Source: Lentzea albida
Lineage (GTDB): Bacteria > Actinomycetota > Actinomycetes > Mycobacteriales > Pseudonocardiaceae
DNA length: 64,000 bases
Direction of reading: 5' to 3'
Assembly (NCBI RefSeq): GCF_900111005.1
Contig: NZ_FOFV01000012.1
Coordinates: 233,215-297,214 of the forward strand
The notes under the pieces: model-generated
Seen by the model: only the letters and a program-made list of their open reading frames with translations
Told to the model about the DNA's origin: nothing
Databases searched by the model: none
Program-made: the position numbers and the translations under genes
In this document: positions 34,927 to 43,088 of the stretch, in pieces
Numbering within the stretch: position 1 is the stretch's first letter
Layout: every line of letters starts with the position of its first letter

Positions 34927-37732
34927 GGCGGGCTCCTTCCTTGTCGTAGAGCACGGATTCGGTGACGGTGACCGGCACCAGCGAGTCATCGACGGGCACG
35001 TACAGCGTCTCGCCGATGCGTTCGTGGCCGGAGCGCACCAGCGCCAGCGCGAACGTCCGCCCCAGAGCGGCGCTCGGGTAGCTGGAGGTGACGTGGCCGA
35101 GCATCCGCACGGGCGGTTCCGGCAGACGGTCGGTCTCGACGATCTGCGAGCCCTCCGGCAGCAGCACGGACGGGTCCGCGGGCAGCAGGCCGACGAGCTG
35201 CTTGCGGTCCGTGCGGTTGTTCTCGGCGCGGGCGAACGACCTCTTGCCGATGAAGTCCCGCTTCTTCTTCGACACCGCCCACGACATGCCGAGGTCCTGC
35301 GGCGTGACCGTCGCGTCGGTCTCCTGCCCGATGATCGGGTAGCCCTTCTCGGCGCGCAGCACGTGCATGGTCTCGGTGCCGTACGGCGTGATCCCGTACC
35401 GCTCCCCCGCCGCCATCAGCGCCTCCCACACGGTGATGCCGTGCCAGGCGGTCACGTTGATCTCGTACGCGAGCTCGCCGGAGAAGCTGATCCGGCACAC
35501 CCGCGCCGGCACCCCGGCGACCTCGGTGTCGCGCCAGGTCATGAACTCGAAGGCCTCGTTCGACACGTCGAGGTCCGGTGCCACGGCCGCGAGCACGTCC
35601 CGGGATCGCGGACCCACCAACGGGATCGTCGCCCAGTGCTCGGTGACGGAGGTGCAGTGCACGTCGAGGTGCGGCCACTCCGTCTGCAGCCACTCCTCCA
35701 TCCAGTCGAGGACCTTCGCCGCGTTGCCGGTGGTCGTGGTGACGAGGTAGCGCTGCTCGCCGACGCGGATCACCGTGCCGTCGTCGATCACCATGCCGTC
35801 GACGCCGCACATCACGCCGTAGCGGATCCTGCCGACCTTCAGGGTGCTCATCATGTTCGTGTAGAGCATGTCGAGGAACGCGCCCGCGTCCCGGCCCTGC
35901 ACGTCGATCTTGCCGAGCGTCGAGCCGTCCATCATGCCGACGCCCTCGCGCGTCGCCTTGCACTCGCGCAGCACGGCGGTGTGCAGGTCCTCGCCCGGCC
36001 TCGGGTAGTACCACGGCCGCTTCCACTGGCCGACGTCCTCGAACAACGCCCCGTGCTCGACGTGCCACGGGTGGATCGACGTGACGCGCACCGGGTCGTG
36101 CAGCTCGCCGCGGTCACGTCCGGCCAGGGCGGCGAACGAGACCGAGGTGTAGGGCGGGCGGAACGTCGTCGGCCGCTGTTCGGCCAGCTCCACGCCGAGT
36201 GCCTCGGCCACGATGCCGGCCGCGATCATGCCGGACGTCTTGCCCTGGTCGTGCGCGGTGCCGATGGTCGTGTAGCGCTTGATGTGCTCCAGCGACCGCA
36301 GGCCCGCGCCGGTCGCCCGCAGCACGTCCGCGACCGTCGAATCCCTTTGCAGGTCGACGAAGCTCGTGTCGTCGGAGCCGGGGACGCGCCACAGGACCAG
36401 GCCGGAGCGGGCGGTGCACCGGGAGTCGGAGGCGGGCAGCGGGACCTGGCCGCCCGCGGTGAACCCGGCGGCCCGGGCGGCTCCGGCGCCGGCGTCACGG
36501 CCCTGGCGGGCGCACGCGGTGAGGTCGAGTTCACCGGTGGCCGAGCCCGCGACGCGGACGGAGGAGAGCTCTTCGCCCGGCACGAAGGCACCGAGTTCGG
36601 CGTCGTAGCGCAGCTTGCCGCGGGCCTGGCTGAACAGGCTCACGACCGGGTTCCAGCCGCCGGAGACGAGAAGCGCGTCGCAGGCGATCCGCTCGTCGCC
36701 GACGTGGGCCGCCGTGATGCGGCCTGGTCCGTCGGTTCCGGTGACGACCTGCCCGGCGCGCACCTCGATCCCCCGCGCCGCGCACTCCGTCGCGAGCCGG
36801 GCCGGAGCCTCCGGCCGCGCGTCCACGACCAGCGCGACGTCCACACCGGACTCCGCGAGGTCGATCGCCGCGCAGTACGCGGAGTCGTTGGTCGTGAACA
36901 CCACCGCCCGCGAACCCGGCAGCACGCCGTAGCGGTGCAGGAACGTGCGCGCGGAAGAGGCCAGCATGATCCCTGGCCGGTCGTTGTCCGCGAACACCAC
37001 AGGGCGTTCGTGCGCACCCGTGGCCAGCACGGTCTGCCGCGTCCGGATCCGCCAGACCCGTTGCCGCGCCGCGGAAGCGGGCGCCGCGAAGCCCAAGTGG
37101 TCGGTGCGCTTCTGGAGGGCGAGCACGAACCCGTCCTGGTACATGCCGAACGCCGTGGTGCGCTCCAGCACCAGCACACCGGGCGTCGACCTCAGTTCGG
37201 CGACGACGTCCGCGACCCACTCGGCGGACGGCCGGTCGTCGAGGTACTCGTCGACGCCCAGCAACGCGCCGCCGGCCTGGTTCTGCTCGTCCACGAGCAC
37301 CACGCGGGCACCGGCACGAGCCGCCGTCAGCGCCGCCACCAGCCCGGCGGGACCGGCGCCGACCACGAGAACGTCGCAGTGCTCGTGCTTCGCGTCGTAC
37401 CGCGCCGGGTCCGGTTCGGCCGACAGTCTCCCCTGGCCCGCCAGGCCGCGTGCCACCAGGCCGTCGTACAGCTCGACGGTCGTGGCGAGCAGCATCGGCT
37501 CCGAGAACGGCGCCTCGACCTGCACCAGCGACGTCGGGTCCTCCGAGCCCGCCGCGACGATGCCACGCGGACGGCCGAGCTTCACACTGCTGCCGATCTC
37601 GTGCACGCCGTGGGCCAGCAACGCCGATGCGAGCGTGTCGCCGGGGTGCCCGGTGTACTCGGTGCCGTTGAAGGTGAAGTGCAGCACGGTGTTCCGGTCG
37701 ACGGCGCCACCGGTGGGAGTGCGGAGGTTCAT
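34916..37732 (-). CDS. soxA: Sarcosine oxidase alpha subunit
   Basis: 938 residues, family length. An N-terminal 2Fe-2S-ferredoxin-like fold (about 15-95, no cluster cysteines needed) precedes the dinucleotide domain starting CDVLVVGAGPAGLVAALTAA (119-138). A GcvT/aminomethyltransferase domain (about 560-935) binds THF and receives the methyl group. With SoxB it converts sarcosine to glycine, H2O2 and 5,10-methylene-THF. ATG 37732 overlaps the soxD stop. Confidence 0.96.
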   Translation of the reverse strand: MNLRTPTGGAVDRNTVLHFTFNGTEYTGHPGDTLASALLAHGVHEIGSSVKLGRPRGIVAAGSEDPTSLVQVEAPFSEPMLLATTVELYDGLVARGLAGQGRLSAEPDPARYDAKHEHCDVLVVGAGPAGLVAALTAARAGARVVLVDEQNQAGGALLGVDEYLDDRPSAEWVADVVAELRSTPGVLVLERTTAFGMYQDGFVLALQKRTDHLGFAAPASAARQRVWRIRTRQTVLATGAHERPVVFADNDRPGIMLASSARTFLHRYGVLPGSRAVVFTTNDSAYCAAIDLAESGVDVALVVDARPEAPARLATECAARGIEVRAGQVVTGTDGPGRITAAHVGDERIACDALLVSGGWNPVVSLFSQARGKLRYDAELGAFVPGEELSSVRVAGSATGELDLTACARQGRDAGAGAARAAGFTAGGQVPLPASDSRCTARSGLVLWRVPGSDDTSFVDLQRDSTVADVLRATGAGLRSLEHIKRYTTIGTAHDQGKTSGMIAAGIVAEALGVELAEQRPTTFRPPYTSVSFAALAGRDRGELHDPVRVTSIHPWHVEHGALFEDVGQWKRPWYYPRPGEDLHTAVLRECKATREGVGMMDGSTLGKIDVQGRDAGAFLDMLYTNMMSTLKVGRIRYGVMCGVDGMVIDDGTVIRVGEQRYLVTTTTGNAAKVLDWMEEWLQTEWPHLDVHCTSVTEHWATIPLVGPRSRDVLAAVAPDLDVSNEAFEFMTWRDTEVAGVPARVCRISFSGELAYEINVTAWHGITVWEALMAAGERYGITPYGTETMHVLRAEKGYPIIGQETDATVTPQDLGMSWAVSKKKRDFIGKRSFARAENNRTDRKQLVGLLPADPSVLLPEGSQIVETDRLPEPPVRMLGHVTSSYPSAALGRTFALALVRSGHERIGETLYVPVDDSLVPVTVTESVLYDKEGARRDG

Positions 37733-38010
37733 GCGGTCACCTCGGGCATGGGCTCGCCCACGCGGTAGACGGCCAGCAGGTCGTGGGTGCGGGTGTCGCG
37801 GACGGCGTTGAACCACCGCCGGCACCCGGCGTTGTGGCTCCAGCGCTCGGCGAACGGGCCGCTCGGGTTCTCGCGGAAGAACACGTACCGGGCCCACTCC
37901 TCGTCGGTGAGCGCCGACGGGTCCTCGGGGTACGCGACGTGGGCCTGGCCGCCGTAGTGGAACTCGGCCTCCTCGCGCGGGCCGCACCACGGACACGGGA
38001 TGAGTTGCAT
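37729..38010 (-). CDS. soxD: Sarcosine oxidase delta subunit
   Basis: 93 residues. Zinc ligands typical of SoxD are visible: CPWCGPRE (C6, C9) and HNAGC (H59, C63). It is a small structural subunit between soxB (11 nt upstream) and soxA (4-nt overlap). Confidence 0.95.
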   Translation of the reverse strand: MQLIPCPWCGPREEAEFHYGGQAHVAYPEDPSALTDEEWARYVFFRENPSGPFAERWSHNAGCRRWFNAVRDTRTHDLLAVYRVGEPMPEVTA

Positions 38011-38021
38011 CGTCAGCGCTC

Positions 38022-39251
38022 CTAGTGGGCGACGGCTGCGGCGCCGTGCTCGTCGACGAGAGCGCCCGTGGTGAAGCGCTCGAGGGTGAACGGCTCGTTG
38101 AACGGGTGCGGCTTGTCGTGGGCGATGGTGTGCGCGAAGCAGTCGCCGACACCGGGTGTGGCCTTGAAACCGCCGGTGCCCCAGCCGCAGTTGAGGTACA
38201 GCCCGCCGACGGGCGTGAGGCCGACGATCGGGGACGCGTCCGGGCTGACGTCGACGATGCCCGCCCACGTCCGCAGCAGGTGCGCCCGCGCGAAGACGGG
38301 GAAGAGCTCCAGCGCCGCCGCCATCTGCTGCTCGATGATGTGGAACGAGCCCCGCTGGCCGTAGCCGTTGTAGCTGTCGATGCCGGCGCCCATCACCAGT
38401 TCCCCCTTGTGCGCCTGGGAGACGTAGACGTGCACGGCGTTCGACATCACGACGGTCGGGTGCACGGGCTCCAGCAGCTCGGACACCAGTGCCTGCAACG
38501 GGTGGGAGGCGAGGGGCAGCGGGATCCCGGCCATCTTCGCGAGCACCGAGCTGTGCCCGGCCGCGCACAACGCGACCTTGCCCGCCGCGATCCGGCCGCG
38601 CGACGTCCGCACCGCCGTGATCCGGCCGCCCGCGGTCTCCAGTCCGGTGACCTCGCAGTCCTGGATCAGGTCGACGCCCATCTCGTGCGCCGCCCGCGCG
38701 TAGCCCCAGGCCACGTAGTCGTGCTTCGCGATGCCCGCGCGCGGCTGGTAGGTCGCGCCCAGCACGGGGTAGCGCACGTCCGGCGAGGTGTTGACGATCG
38801 GGCAGATCTCCTTGACCCCGGCCGGGTCCACCCACTCCGCGTCGATGCCGTTGAGCCGGTTGGCGTTGACGCGGCGGACGCTGTCGCGCACGTCCTGCAG
38901 GCTGTGCGCCAGGTTCAGCACCCCGCGCTGGTCGAACAGGATCGGGTAGCCGAGGTCCTCCTCCAGGCCCTCCCACAGCTTCAGCGAGTGCTCGTAGATG
39001 CCGGAGCTCTCGTCCCACAGGTAGTTCGACCGGATGATCGTCGTGTTGCGGGCCATGTTGCCGCCCGCGAGCCAGCCCTTCTCGAGCACCGCGACGTTCG
39101 TGATGCCGTGCACCTTCGCGAGGTAGTACGCGGTCGCGAGTCCGTGGCCGCCACCGCCGACGACCACGACGTCGTAGGAGGACTTCGGTTCCGGGTCGTC
39201 CCAGAGGAAGTCCGGGTGCTCGGGCAGATGTGCTCCGGGCGGGCTGGTCAT
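38022..39251 (-). CDS. soxB: Sarcosine oxidase beta subunit
   Basis: 409 residues. FAD-binding VVVVGGGGHGLATAYYLA (28-45); His177 in AKHDYVAWGY corresponds to the histidine covalently holding FMN in the Corynebacterium/Arthrobacter enzyme. It holds the sarcosine oxidation site. First gene of soxBDAG-purU, divergent from a GntR regulator with a symmetric site between them. Confidence 0.95.
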   Translation of the reverse strand: MTSPPGAHLPEHPDFLWDDPEPKSSYDVVVVGGGGHGLATAYYLAKVHGITNVAVLEKGWLAGGNMARNTTIIRSNYLWDESSGIYEHSLKLWEGLEEDLGYPILFDQRGVLNLAHSLQDVRDSVRRVNANRLNGIDAEWVDPAGVKEICPIVNTSPDVRYPVLGATYQPRAGIAKHDYVAWGYARAAHEMGVDLIQDCEVTGLETAGGRITAVRTSRGRIAAGKVALCAAGHSSVLAKMAGIPLPLASHPLQALVSELLEPVHPTVVMSNAVHVYVSQAHKGELVMGAGIDSYNGYGQRGSFHIIEQQMAAALELFPVFARAHLLRTWAGIVDVSPDASPIVGLTPVGGLYLNCGWGTGGFKATPGVGDCFAHTIAHDKPHPFNEPFTLERFTTGALVDEHGAAAVAH

Positions 39252-39284
39252 TCCGTCGCCTCCAGCGAATCCATCTGGTCGACT

Positions 39285-39298
39285 ACTGGTATATCAGT
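39285..39298. promoter_or_regulatory. Putative GntR operator between soxB and the GntR gene
   Basis: ACTGGTATATCAGT, near-palindromic and similar to the TGGTATACCA-type sites of FadR/FCD regulators. It lies 34 nt from soxB and 22 nt from the gntR start. Confidence 0.55.
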
Positions 39299-39319
39299 CT
39301 TTGCGTTACGGTAGGTCAC

Positions 39320-39979
39320 ATGAACGCACGGGTCAACGACGAGCCCGCCTCCGTCTCACTCACCGAGCAGGCGTACGCGGTCCTGCGGGACCGCCTGGTC
39401 ATGCTGGAGATCAAGCCGGGCGAGCCCATCAACGAGGACAGGCTGCGCACCGAGCTCGGCGTCGGCCGCACGCCGATCCGCGAGGCCCTCAAGCGCCTGG
39501 AGCAGGAGCGGCTCGTCGTCGCCTTCCCGCGCCGCGGCACGTTCGCCACCGACGTGAACATCTCCGACCTCTCCCACATCTCCGAGGTGCGCCGGACGCT
39601 CGAACCCCTTGCCGCGGCGGCCGCGGCCGACCGCGCCACGGAGGACGACCGCGCCGCCCTGACCGCGCTGCGGTCCCAGCTGGAGACCGCCGCACGGCCG
39701 GGCGACAACACCGGACTGCTCCGCGATGACGTCGGCGTGCACCGCGCGATCTACCGGTGCGTGCACAACCCGTTCCTCGAGGACACCCTGATCTCCTACG
39801 ACAACCTGGCCACCCGGATCTGGTGCGTCTTCCTGCCTCGACTGTCCGGGATGGCCGGTCACGTCGACGAGCACGTGCCCCTGCTGACCGCGGTCGTCGA
39901 GGGCGACGCCAAGAAGGCGAGCGAGCTCGCCTCCCAGCACGTCATCGGGTTCGAGCAGGCGATTCGGGCGTTGATCTGA
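39320..39979 (+). CDS. GntR/FadR-type (FCD) regulator of sarcosine oxidase genes
   Basis: 219 residues from ATG 39320. The N-terminal winged HTH contains INEDRLRTELGVGRTPIREALKRLEQE. The FCD effector domain shows His residues in VGVHRAIYRCVHNP and HVIGFEQA that normally bind a metal and a carboxylate ligand. Divergent from soxB, it likely represses or activates that operon and itself. Its 3' end overlaps the convergent BCCT gene by 38 nt. Confidence 0.9.
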   Translation: MNARVNDEPASVSLTEQAYAVLRDRLVMLEIKPGEPINEDRLRTELGVGRTPIREALKRLEQERLVVAFPRRGTFATDVNISDLSHISEVRRTLEPLAAAAAADRATEDDRAALTALRSQLETAARPGDNTGLLRDDVGVHRAIYRCVHNPFLEDTLISYDNLATRIWCVFLPRLSGMAGHVDEHVPLLTAVVEGDAKKASELASQHVIGFEQAIRALI

Positions 39980-41639
39980 CCTGGTCGTCGTTCTTGACGG
40001 GCGCGGCCTCCACCTGCAGGCGGAAGTCGCCGTCGAACTCCTCGTTGCCGGTCGCCACCGCCTGCTCGACGATCTCGGCGCAGTGCTTCTCCCGCACCAC
40101 CATCGGGTCGCTGCGCAGGTCCTTCGCCAGCGCCACGCAGAGCACGACCATGACGAGTCCGAACGGCGCCGCGGCGATGATCGTGAGGTTCTGCAACCCG
40201 GTCAGCGCGGTCGCACCCCCTCCGCCGACGAGCAGCATCACGGCCGCCACACCACCGGTCGCCACGCCCCAGAACACCACCAGCCGGCGGTGCGGTTCGA
40301 TGGCGCCGCGCTGCGACAGCGTGCCCATCACCAGCGAGGCCGCGTCGGCACCGGAGACGAAGAAGATCGCCACCAGGACCATCACGACCACACCGGCGAC
40401 CGCGGCGAGCGGGAACTGGTCGAGCACGCCGAAGAGCTGCGACTCCGGGTTCGCCGCCCCGGCCAGGTCGGTTCCGCCGCGCTGCAACGTGATCGCGGTA
40501 CCACCCATGATCGTGAACCAGATCAGGCTGACCACCGACGGCACCAGGATCACGCCGCTGACGAACTGCTTGATCGTGCGGCCGCGGCTGATCCGCGCGA
40601 TGAACATGCCGACGAACGGGGTCCACGAGATCCACCAGGCCCAGTAGAAGATCGTCCACGACGACAGCCAGCCCTCCATCGCCGAGCCACCGGAGGCGGC
40701 GGAGCGGGAGACCATCTCGCCCATCTCGCGGAAGTAGTCGCCGATCGCCGCCGGCACCAGGTTGAGGATCAGCACGGTCGGCCCGACCAGGAACACGAAC
40801 ACCGCCAGCACGGTCGCCAGCACCATGTTGATGTTCGACAGCCACTGGATGCCCTTGGCCACACCCGACACGGCCGAGGCCACGAACGCCACCGTCAGCA
40901 CCGCGATGATGCCGATCAGCACGCCGACACCGGGGTTCTCGGCCACGAACCCGCCCGCCTTGAGCCCGCTGCCGATCTGCAGCGCGCCCAACCCGAGTGA
41001 GGCGGCCGACCCGAACAGCGTCGCGAAGATCGCCAGGATGTCGATCAACCGGCCCAGCGGGCCCTCCGACACCCGGTCACCGAACAGCGGCGCGAACGCG
41101 GCGCTGATCAGCTGCCGGCGGCCGCGCCGGAACGTGCCGTACGCGATGGCGAGGCCGACGACCGCGTAGATCGACCACGGGTGGATGGCCCAGTGGAAGA
41201 GCGACGTGGCCATCGCCGTCTCGACCGCCGCGTCCGTGCCGCCCTCGACCGTGCCCGGCGGCGGCTTCACGAAGTGCGACAACGGTTCCGCGACGCCGTA
41301 GAACATCAGCCCGATGCCCATGCCCGCGCTGAACATCATCGCGACCCACGAGACCGTCCGGAACTCCGGCCGCTCGCCGTCGTGCCCGAGCGGGATCCGG
41401 CCGTAGCGGCTGAACGCGAGCCACAGCGCGAAGACCACGAACCCGGTCGCCGCGGTCAGGAACGCCCAGCCGGTGTTGCGGATGACCCAGCCGAGCACCG
41501 CGGTCGAGACGCTGCTCAGGCTGTCCGTGCCGATGATCCCCCAGGCGAGGAACGCCGAGGCGACGGCCGCGGAAACGACGAAGACGACCTTGTCGGTGTG
41601 TGTTCTGGTGGTGGGTAAGAACGTTTTCGGTTCGGGCAT
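39942..41639 (-). CDS. BCCT-family betaine/choline/carnitine transporter
   Basis: 565 residues, 12 helices. BCCT signatures are MMFSAGMGIGLMFYGVAEP, HWAIHPWSIYAVVGLAIAY and the Trp-rich helix FYWAWWISWTPFVGMFIARI. It imports glycine betaine or a related quaternary amine with Na+ or H+. It is the last gene of the glyA-to-transporter operon, 6 nt after the Rieske oxygenase, which fits uptake for catabolism rather than osmoprotection. Confidence 0.94.
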   Translation of the reverse strand: MPEPKTFLPTTRTHTDKVVFVVSAAVASAFLAWGIIGTDSLSSVSTAVLGWVIRNTGWAFLTAATGFVVFALWLAFSRYGRIPLGHDGERPEFRTVSWVAMMFSAGMGIGLMFYGVAEPLSHFVKPPPGTVEGGTDAAVETAMATSLFHWAIHPWSIYAVVGLAIAYGTFRRGRRQLISAAFAPLFGDRVSEGPLGRLIDILAIFATLFGSAASLGLGALQIGSGLKAGGFVAENPGVGVLIGIIAVLTVAFVASAVSGVAKGIQWLSNINMVLATVLAVFVFLVGPTVLILNLVPAAIGDYFREMGEMVSRSAASGGSAMEGWLSSWTIFYWAWWISWTPFVGMFIARISRGRTIKQFVSGVILVPSVVSLIWFTIMGGTAITLQRGGTDLAGAANPESQLFGVLDQFPLAAVAGVVVMVLVAIFFVSGADAASLVMGTLSQRGAIEPHRRLVVFWGVATGGVAAVMLLVGGGGATALTGLQNLTIIAAAPFGLVMVVLCVALAKDLRSDPMVVREKHCAEIVEQAVATGNEEFDGDFRLQVEAAPVKNDDQVRSTPESPARTR

Positions 41640-41645
41640 GGCCTT

Positions 41646-42776
41646 CTACCACCTCTTGGTTGCTGTGGCTTCCTGGACCCAGCGGTGGAACTCCCCGATG
41701 TGGTGTTCGGAGGGAACCAGCACACCCCCTTGCGCGTAGGCCCGCGAGGACATCGCGGGCTGACACCGTTCGCAGGCCTCGAAGTCCTGCTCGTTGACGC
41801 GGTGGAAGAGCTCGACGGACCGCGAGACGTCCTTGCCGGTCGCGACGACGTCCTTGGCGTAGAGCCAGTCGCACTCGACGACCGTGCGGTCGGCGGCCAG
41901 CGGGAACATCCGGTGGATGATCACGTGGTCGGGCACGAGGTTGATGAACACCTGCGGCCGCACGGTGATCGCGTAGTACCGGCGCTCCTGGTCGGAGGCG
42001 ACGCCGGACAGGGTGTCGAAGCCCTCGCTCCCGTCGATGGTGAAGCCCTTGATCTCCTCGCCGAACACCGCGCCGTGCCCGACGTAGTACTGAGCCGCGT
42101 ACCCGTCCGCGAACTCCGGCAGGACCTCCGTCAGCTCGGGGTGGATGGTCGCGCAGTGGTAGCACTCCATGAAGTTCTCGATGATGAGCTTCCAGTTGGC
42201 CTTCACGTCGTAGGTGATCCGGCGCCCCAGCTCCAGCTCGCTGACCTGGTAGTTGCCGATCGCGTCGAGGTTGCCCAGCCGTTCGCGCACGTCCTGCTGC
42301 ACGGTCTCCTCGAACGACGCGGGTTCGTCGGCCAGCGACAGCCACGCGTACCCGAGCCACTCGCGCAGGTGCACCTTCTTCAGGCCGTACTCGACGCGAT
42401 CGATGTCCGGCATGGAGGTGAGGTTCGGCGCGGCGACGAGCCTGCCGTCGAGGCCGTAGGTCCAGGCGTGGTACGGGCACTGGAAGTTGCGCTTGACCGT
42501 GCCGGTCTCCTCGACGCAGAGCTTCGCGCCGCGGTGCCGGCAGATGTTGAGGAACGCGCGCAGCGAGCCGTCGCGGGAGCGCGTGACGAGCACGCTCTCG
42601 CGTCCGATCTGGACGGTCCGGAAGTTGCCGGCGTCGGGGAGGTCGGCGCTGCGGACCGCGCAGAACCACATCCGCTCGAAGATGTTCTGCTGCTCCAGCT
42701 CGAAGATCGCCGGGTCGGTGTAGGTGCTGCCCGGCAGGGTGGGGATCAGGCTTCCCGGGAGCTCGGTCGCGGTCAT
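41646..42776 (-). CDS. gbcA: Rieske oxygenase, glycine betaine demethylase large subunit (GbcA-like)
   Basis: 376 residues from ATG 42776 (GGAG 5 nt upstream; an upstream GTG lacks one). Rieske ligands are C79/H81 (CRHRGAK) and C100/H103 (CPYHAW). The mononuclear iron site is in ENFMECYHCATIHPEL (H207, H212, bridging Glu204). Together with a ferredoxin and reductase (48996-50458) it should oxidise glycine betaine to dimethylglycine plus formaldehyde. Substrate assignment rests on resemblance to GbcA and on the operon. Confidence 0.88.
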   Translation of the reverse strand: MTATELPGSLIPTLPGSTYTDPAIFELEQQNIFERMWFCAVRSADLPDAGNFRTVQIGRESVLVTRSRDGSLRAFLNICRHRGAKLCVEETGTVKRNFQCPYHAWTYGLDGRLVAAPNLTSMPDIDRVEYGLKKVHLREWLGYAWLSLADEPASFEETVQQDVRERLGNLDAIGNYQVSELELGRRITYDVKANWKLIIENFMECYHCATIHPELTEVLPEFADGYAAQYYVGHGAVFGEEIKGFTIDGSEGFDTLSGVASDQERRYYAITVRPQVFINLVPDHVIIHRMFPLAADRTVVECDWLYAKDVVATGKDVSRSVELFHRVNEQDFEACERCQPAMSSRAYAQGGVLVPSEHHIGEFHRWVQEATATKRW

Positions 42777-42794
42777 GATCACTCCGTGGTGGTG

Positions 42795-43088
42795 TCAGAG
42801 AAGAAGGGAACGCGCGTCCGAGCCGGCGCAGATCACCAGCAGCGGGGCGGTGTGGGTGCTCGACCGCGTCAGCACGCGGGCACCCGTTCCGGACGGCTCG
42901 ACGTGGAAGTCGATCACCGTCTCCTCGAAGCGCAGGTCGGCGCCGGCGCGGAAAGCGTCGTCCGAGCTGGGCAGTTCGGCCTGCGACCGGCTGTCCAGCC
43001 CGAGCACGCGCAGTCCCCGCGCGGCGAGGCGGTGTGCGGCCGCCCCGCCCAGGTCGCCGAGTCCTATGACGATCACGTCGTGGCTCAT
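42795..43088 (-). pseudogene. Truncated FAD oxidoreductase (monomeric sarcosine/N-methyl amino acid oxidase-like)
   Basis: 97 residues. It opens with a good FAD motif (HDVIVIGLGDLGGAAAHRLA, then VLGLDS) as in MTOX/monomeric sarcosine oxidases. It then jumps directly to a segment that in those enzymes lies about 120 residues further on (FRAGADLRFEETVIDF, LLVICAGSDARSLL) and stops. The substrate and covalent-flavin regions are missing, so it is probably a decayed gene with an internal deletion. Yet its ATG still overlaps the upstream stop (ATGA) and the frame is open, so it may be expressed. Confidence 0.7.

Noticed and set aside
34601..37768. 1055-codon plus-strand frame opposite soxA
   Set aside because: No domain resemblance; the opposite strand encodes full-length sarcosine oxidase subunits.
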